In this document: one piece after another, positions 63,101-64,000 of the stretch
How the letters are laid out: each line of letters begins with the position of its first letter
How positions within the stretch are numbered: position 1 is the first letter of the stretch
Origin: Amyelois transitella
Taxonomy: Eukaryota > Arthropoda > Insecta > Lepidoptera > Pyralidae
Direction of reading: 5' to 3'
DNA length: 64,000 nt
Assembly (NCBI RefSeq): GCF_032362555.1
Contig: NC_083511.1
Location: forward strand, 6,138,001 to 6,202,000
Translations under genes and position numbers: made by a program
Notes under the pieces: model-generated
Databases searched by the model: none
Told to the model about the DNA's origin: nothing
What the model saw: only the letters and a program-made list of their open reading frames with translations

Positions 63101-63146
63101 GCGTGGACCACAAGCAGACTCGCAATTCACAGTGCCGCCATTTTCT
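57146..63146 (-). CDS. Unidentified gene, last three exons (partial, runs off right edge)
   Basis: Exons in - strand order: 63146-63043, 58221-58007, 57373-57146. The phases agree throughout (1 base of carry-over at the first junction, 0 at the second) and an AATAAA follows the stop, so I consider this a real gene end. The 181-residue C-terminal part is mostly polar: CESACGPRRSGSRDREPR, then LLLESIGPGSLGSPP, an acidic GGLDLDLDLDIPEHLLEDLD, then ENYLMLSEYENNLIAELPNL and RRNRRWSIVV. It has no transmembrane segment or domain that I recognise, and looks like a disordered tail of a regulatory or membrane protein. The donor of the middle exon (AAG|GTTTTT) is weak. The 4.8-kb intron between the first two exons contains the hAT element. 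Confidence 0.6.
57661..57968 (+). mobile_element. SINE-like element, copy 8, with internal duplication
   Basis: tacatacatataatcacgtc to gccgggaaccacact. It is longer than other copies because the gctag...atcg(c/t)ctt-aa-a-gaatc segment occurs twice (about 57,779-57,810 and 57,842-57,870). It lies in the intron between the last two exons of the unidentified - strand gene. Confidence 0.8.
58394..62244 (+). mobile_element. Complete hAT-superfamily transposon, 8-bp target duplication
   Basis: The ends caggggcgtagc (left) and its near-complement gctacgccactg (right) are flanked by the exact 8-bp duplication gcgcaaat at 58,386-58,393 and 62,245-62,252, diagnostic of hAT insertion. A perfect 10-bp GC hairpin (ggggcccccg at 58,435, loop agcca) lies just inside the left end, with a related ggggtccc near the right end. 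The transposase gene inside is open throughout. It is inserted in an intron of the - strand gene. Confidence 0.93.
58839..62065 (+). CDS. hAT transposase, intact, two exons (832 aa)
   Basis: Exons 58,839-58,980 and 59,709-62,065 join in phase across GTAAGT and tttttag borders. The basic N terminus (MSERKRDYPSG, KRKSKRKRE) looks like a nuclear signal. It is followed by a TTF/BED-like zinc finger (YCHFC, then H-x5-H at about residues 166-207), a DUF4371-type RNase H region with ILDTTQDLSKIDQ, GQGYDGANVMSG, HCAAHALNL and CPTRWSSR, and the C-terminal hAT dimerisation motif TATAERSFSKLKLIK...LSDLSLLSIE. This kind is often annotated as 'zinc finger MYM-type protein 1-like'. It cuts and reinserts the flanking element. 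No stop or frameshift is present, and the target duplication is exact, so it may be active or recently so. Confidence 0.92.
62786..62950 (-). CDS. Possible alternative terminal exon of the unidentified - strand gene
   Basis: The frame reads GIQFRMEPIVASLM, ICFEDESFIHTPKEVLQISK and LRNQLYKIL, ending at a stop (62,786-62,788). A poor acceptor (ctttaaag) would join it in phase to the exon at 63,043. It looks more protein-like than most chance frames here but has no domain that I recognise and no strong splice site. Confidence 0.25.
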   Translation of the reverse strand, partial: GIQFRMEPIVASLMICFEDESFIHTPKEVLQISKLRNQLYKILINNVPSHLYQP

Positions 63147-64000
63147 CTGCAATGTAAACTATTTTACTACGTCTTAAATCTGTTGCGGGAACGAAGTAAT
63201 GGGCTTGACGGAAAAGGAAATTCATCCGCGAAGAAACGAGTAAAGATTTCCTGGGGCTCTTTAGCATGATGAATTATTTATAATTGTTGTAAACAACAAA
63301 ATTGAGATAGAAATAGAACAAGTTTTCACAGAAAGTAAATTAAAGCAGGAATGAGAAATACTGTACCTATTGTTCGAGTTTCGCGCCATGATGCATTCTC
63401 TTTTATTTATCTCATTACTAAAAGATGGCGTTGTTCTTATTTTTAATTAAGGTGTTGCCCACTAGATGGCGTTACTTGTTCCACACGATTCACTTTTCAG
63501 GACAAGTTTAAGTTTTTAGCTGGTAAGTAAACTTAAAAACTAAAAGTGAAATATTAAATTCTTACTTGGTGTGTTTATGCGCTACGCTACGCCTGTGAAG
63601 ATCTATGCAGAAGAGAGACAGCGAGCCGATAAGTGAGCACGTTGAACTAAAATAGTATCCAGCCTTCCCGCCGCAACCTACGTTGATGTAACCTGAAATT
63701 ATTGTGAAAATTCTTTAAAGTATGTAACATGTCTAATTTTAATTTTCTGAAAAACTAAACGAAACAAATTGTATAAAATAAAAATCTAATAAGAACTTTT
63801 GTCACAAATTATTTAACTATTGCGGTAAAAGTAGGCCAAGCCATATGCTTTGCAAGGGCTTGAGAAAGTCGTAGGTACCTATTTAAAAGAGAGAGCATTT
63901 TTTGCTTGACAGGTATCACTTACTTATGTTATATATCTTTAGGTAAGTAATTTGTGGCAAATCCACTTTTAAGTCAACTGTCGAGAAGGCCGTACCTAGT
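63147..64000. other. Right edge: intron of the - strand gene, nothing else supported
   Basis: AT-rich DNA without a clear exon. On the - strand an acceptor-like tttcag at about 63,693-63,698 precedes only a very short open piece without a good donor, so I do not call it. Confidence 0.4.

Noticed and set aside
1-64000. CRISPR arrays, operons or bacterial features
   Set aside because: None seen. Spliced genes, SINEs and LINE tails show animal nuclear DNA; the only dense direct repeats are coding, microsatellite or exon-duplication arrays.

Overview
The window looks like a nuclear chromosome segment from a moth (Lepidoptera). It has AT-rich introns and intergenic DNA, spliced animal genes, SINE copies with target-site duplications, RTE/R1-like LINE fragments, a mariner element and a complete hAT element. 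The best-supported gene models are an insect-type inhibitor of apoptosis, MSH2 and a DRAM-family membrane protein. Reading frames and splice phases were worked out by hand from the sequence; no database search was possible.

Layout. Positions 1-24,386 are almost entirely non-coding, with repeats, hairpins, LINE tails and one SINE; a possible distal first exon for the IAP gene lies at 21,054-21,072. An IAP gene (two BIR domains plus RING, 354 aa, two coding exons) occupies 24,387-26,051 on the + strand. A complete 16-exon MSH2 gene (910 aa) runs on the - strand from 49,591 down to 29,443. Its second intron (about 7 kb) holds a nested gene on the opposite strand, 43,486-48,105. That gene encodes a secreted protein of about 1,405 aa, rich in Q, N and S, with a nested tandem repeat; it resembles silk or extracellular-matrix proteins and I cannot name it. 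Head-to-head with MSH2, across an 856-bp gap, a seven-exon DRAM-like gene (254 aa) runs from 50,448 to 55,689 on the + strand. Its UGA stop is followed in frame by 211 more open codons. A - strand gene of unknown identity has its last three exons between 57,146 and 63,146 and continues off the right edge.

Mobile DNA. There is a mariner element of 1,294 bp with two frameshifts in DRAM intron 3. An intact hAT element of 3,851 bp with an 8-bp target duplication and an 832-aa two-exon transposase lies inside the unknown - strand gene. A short TIR element carrying a THAP-domain remnant sits beside the last MSH2 exon. At least eight copies of one SINE-like family are present, several of them touching MSH2 splice sites.

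Most unusual points: decayed tandem copies of the MSH2 ATPase exons 13 and 15, including a dead Walker-A exon; the nested repeat protein gene; the candidate stop-codon readthrough in the DRAM gene; and the grouping of IAP, MSH2 and DRAM, three families tied elsewhere to DNA damage or cell death, in about 31 kb.
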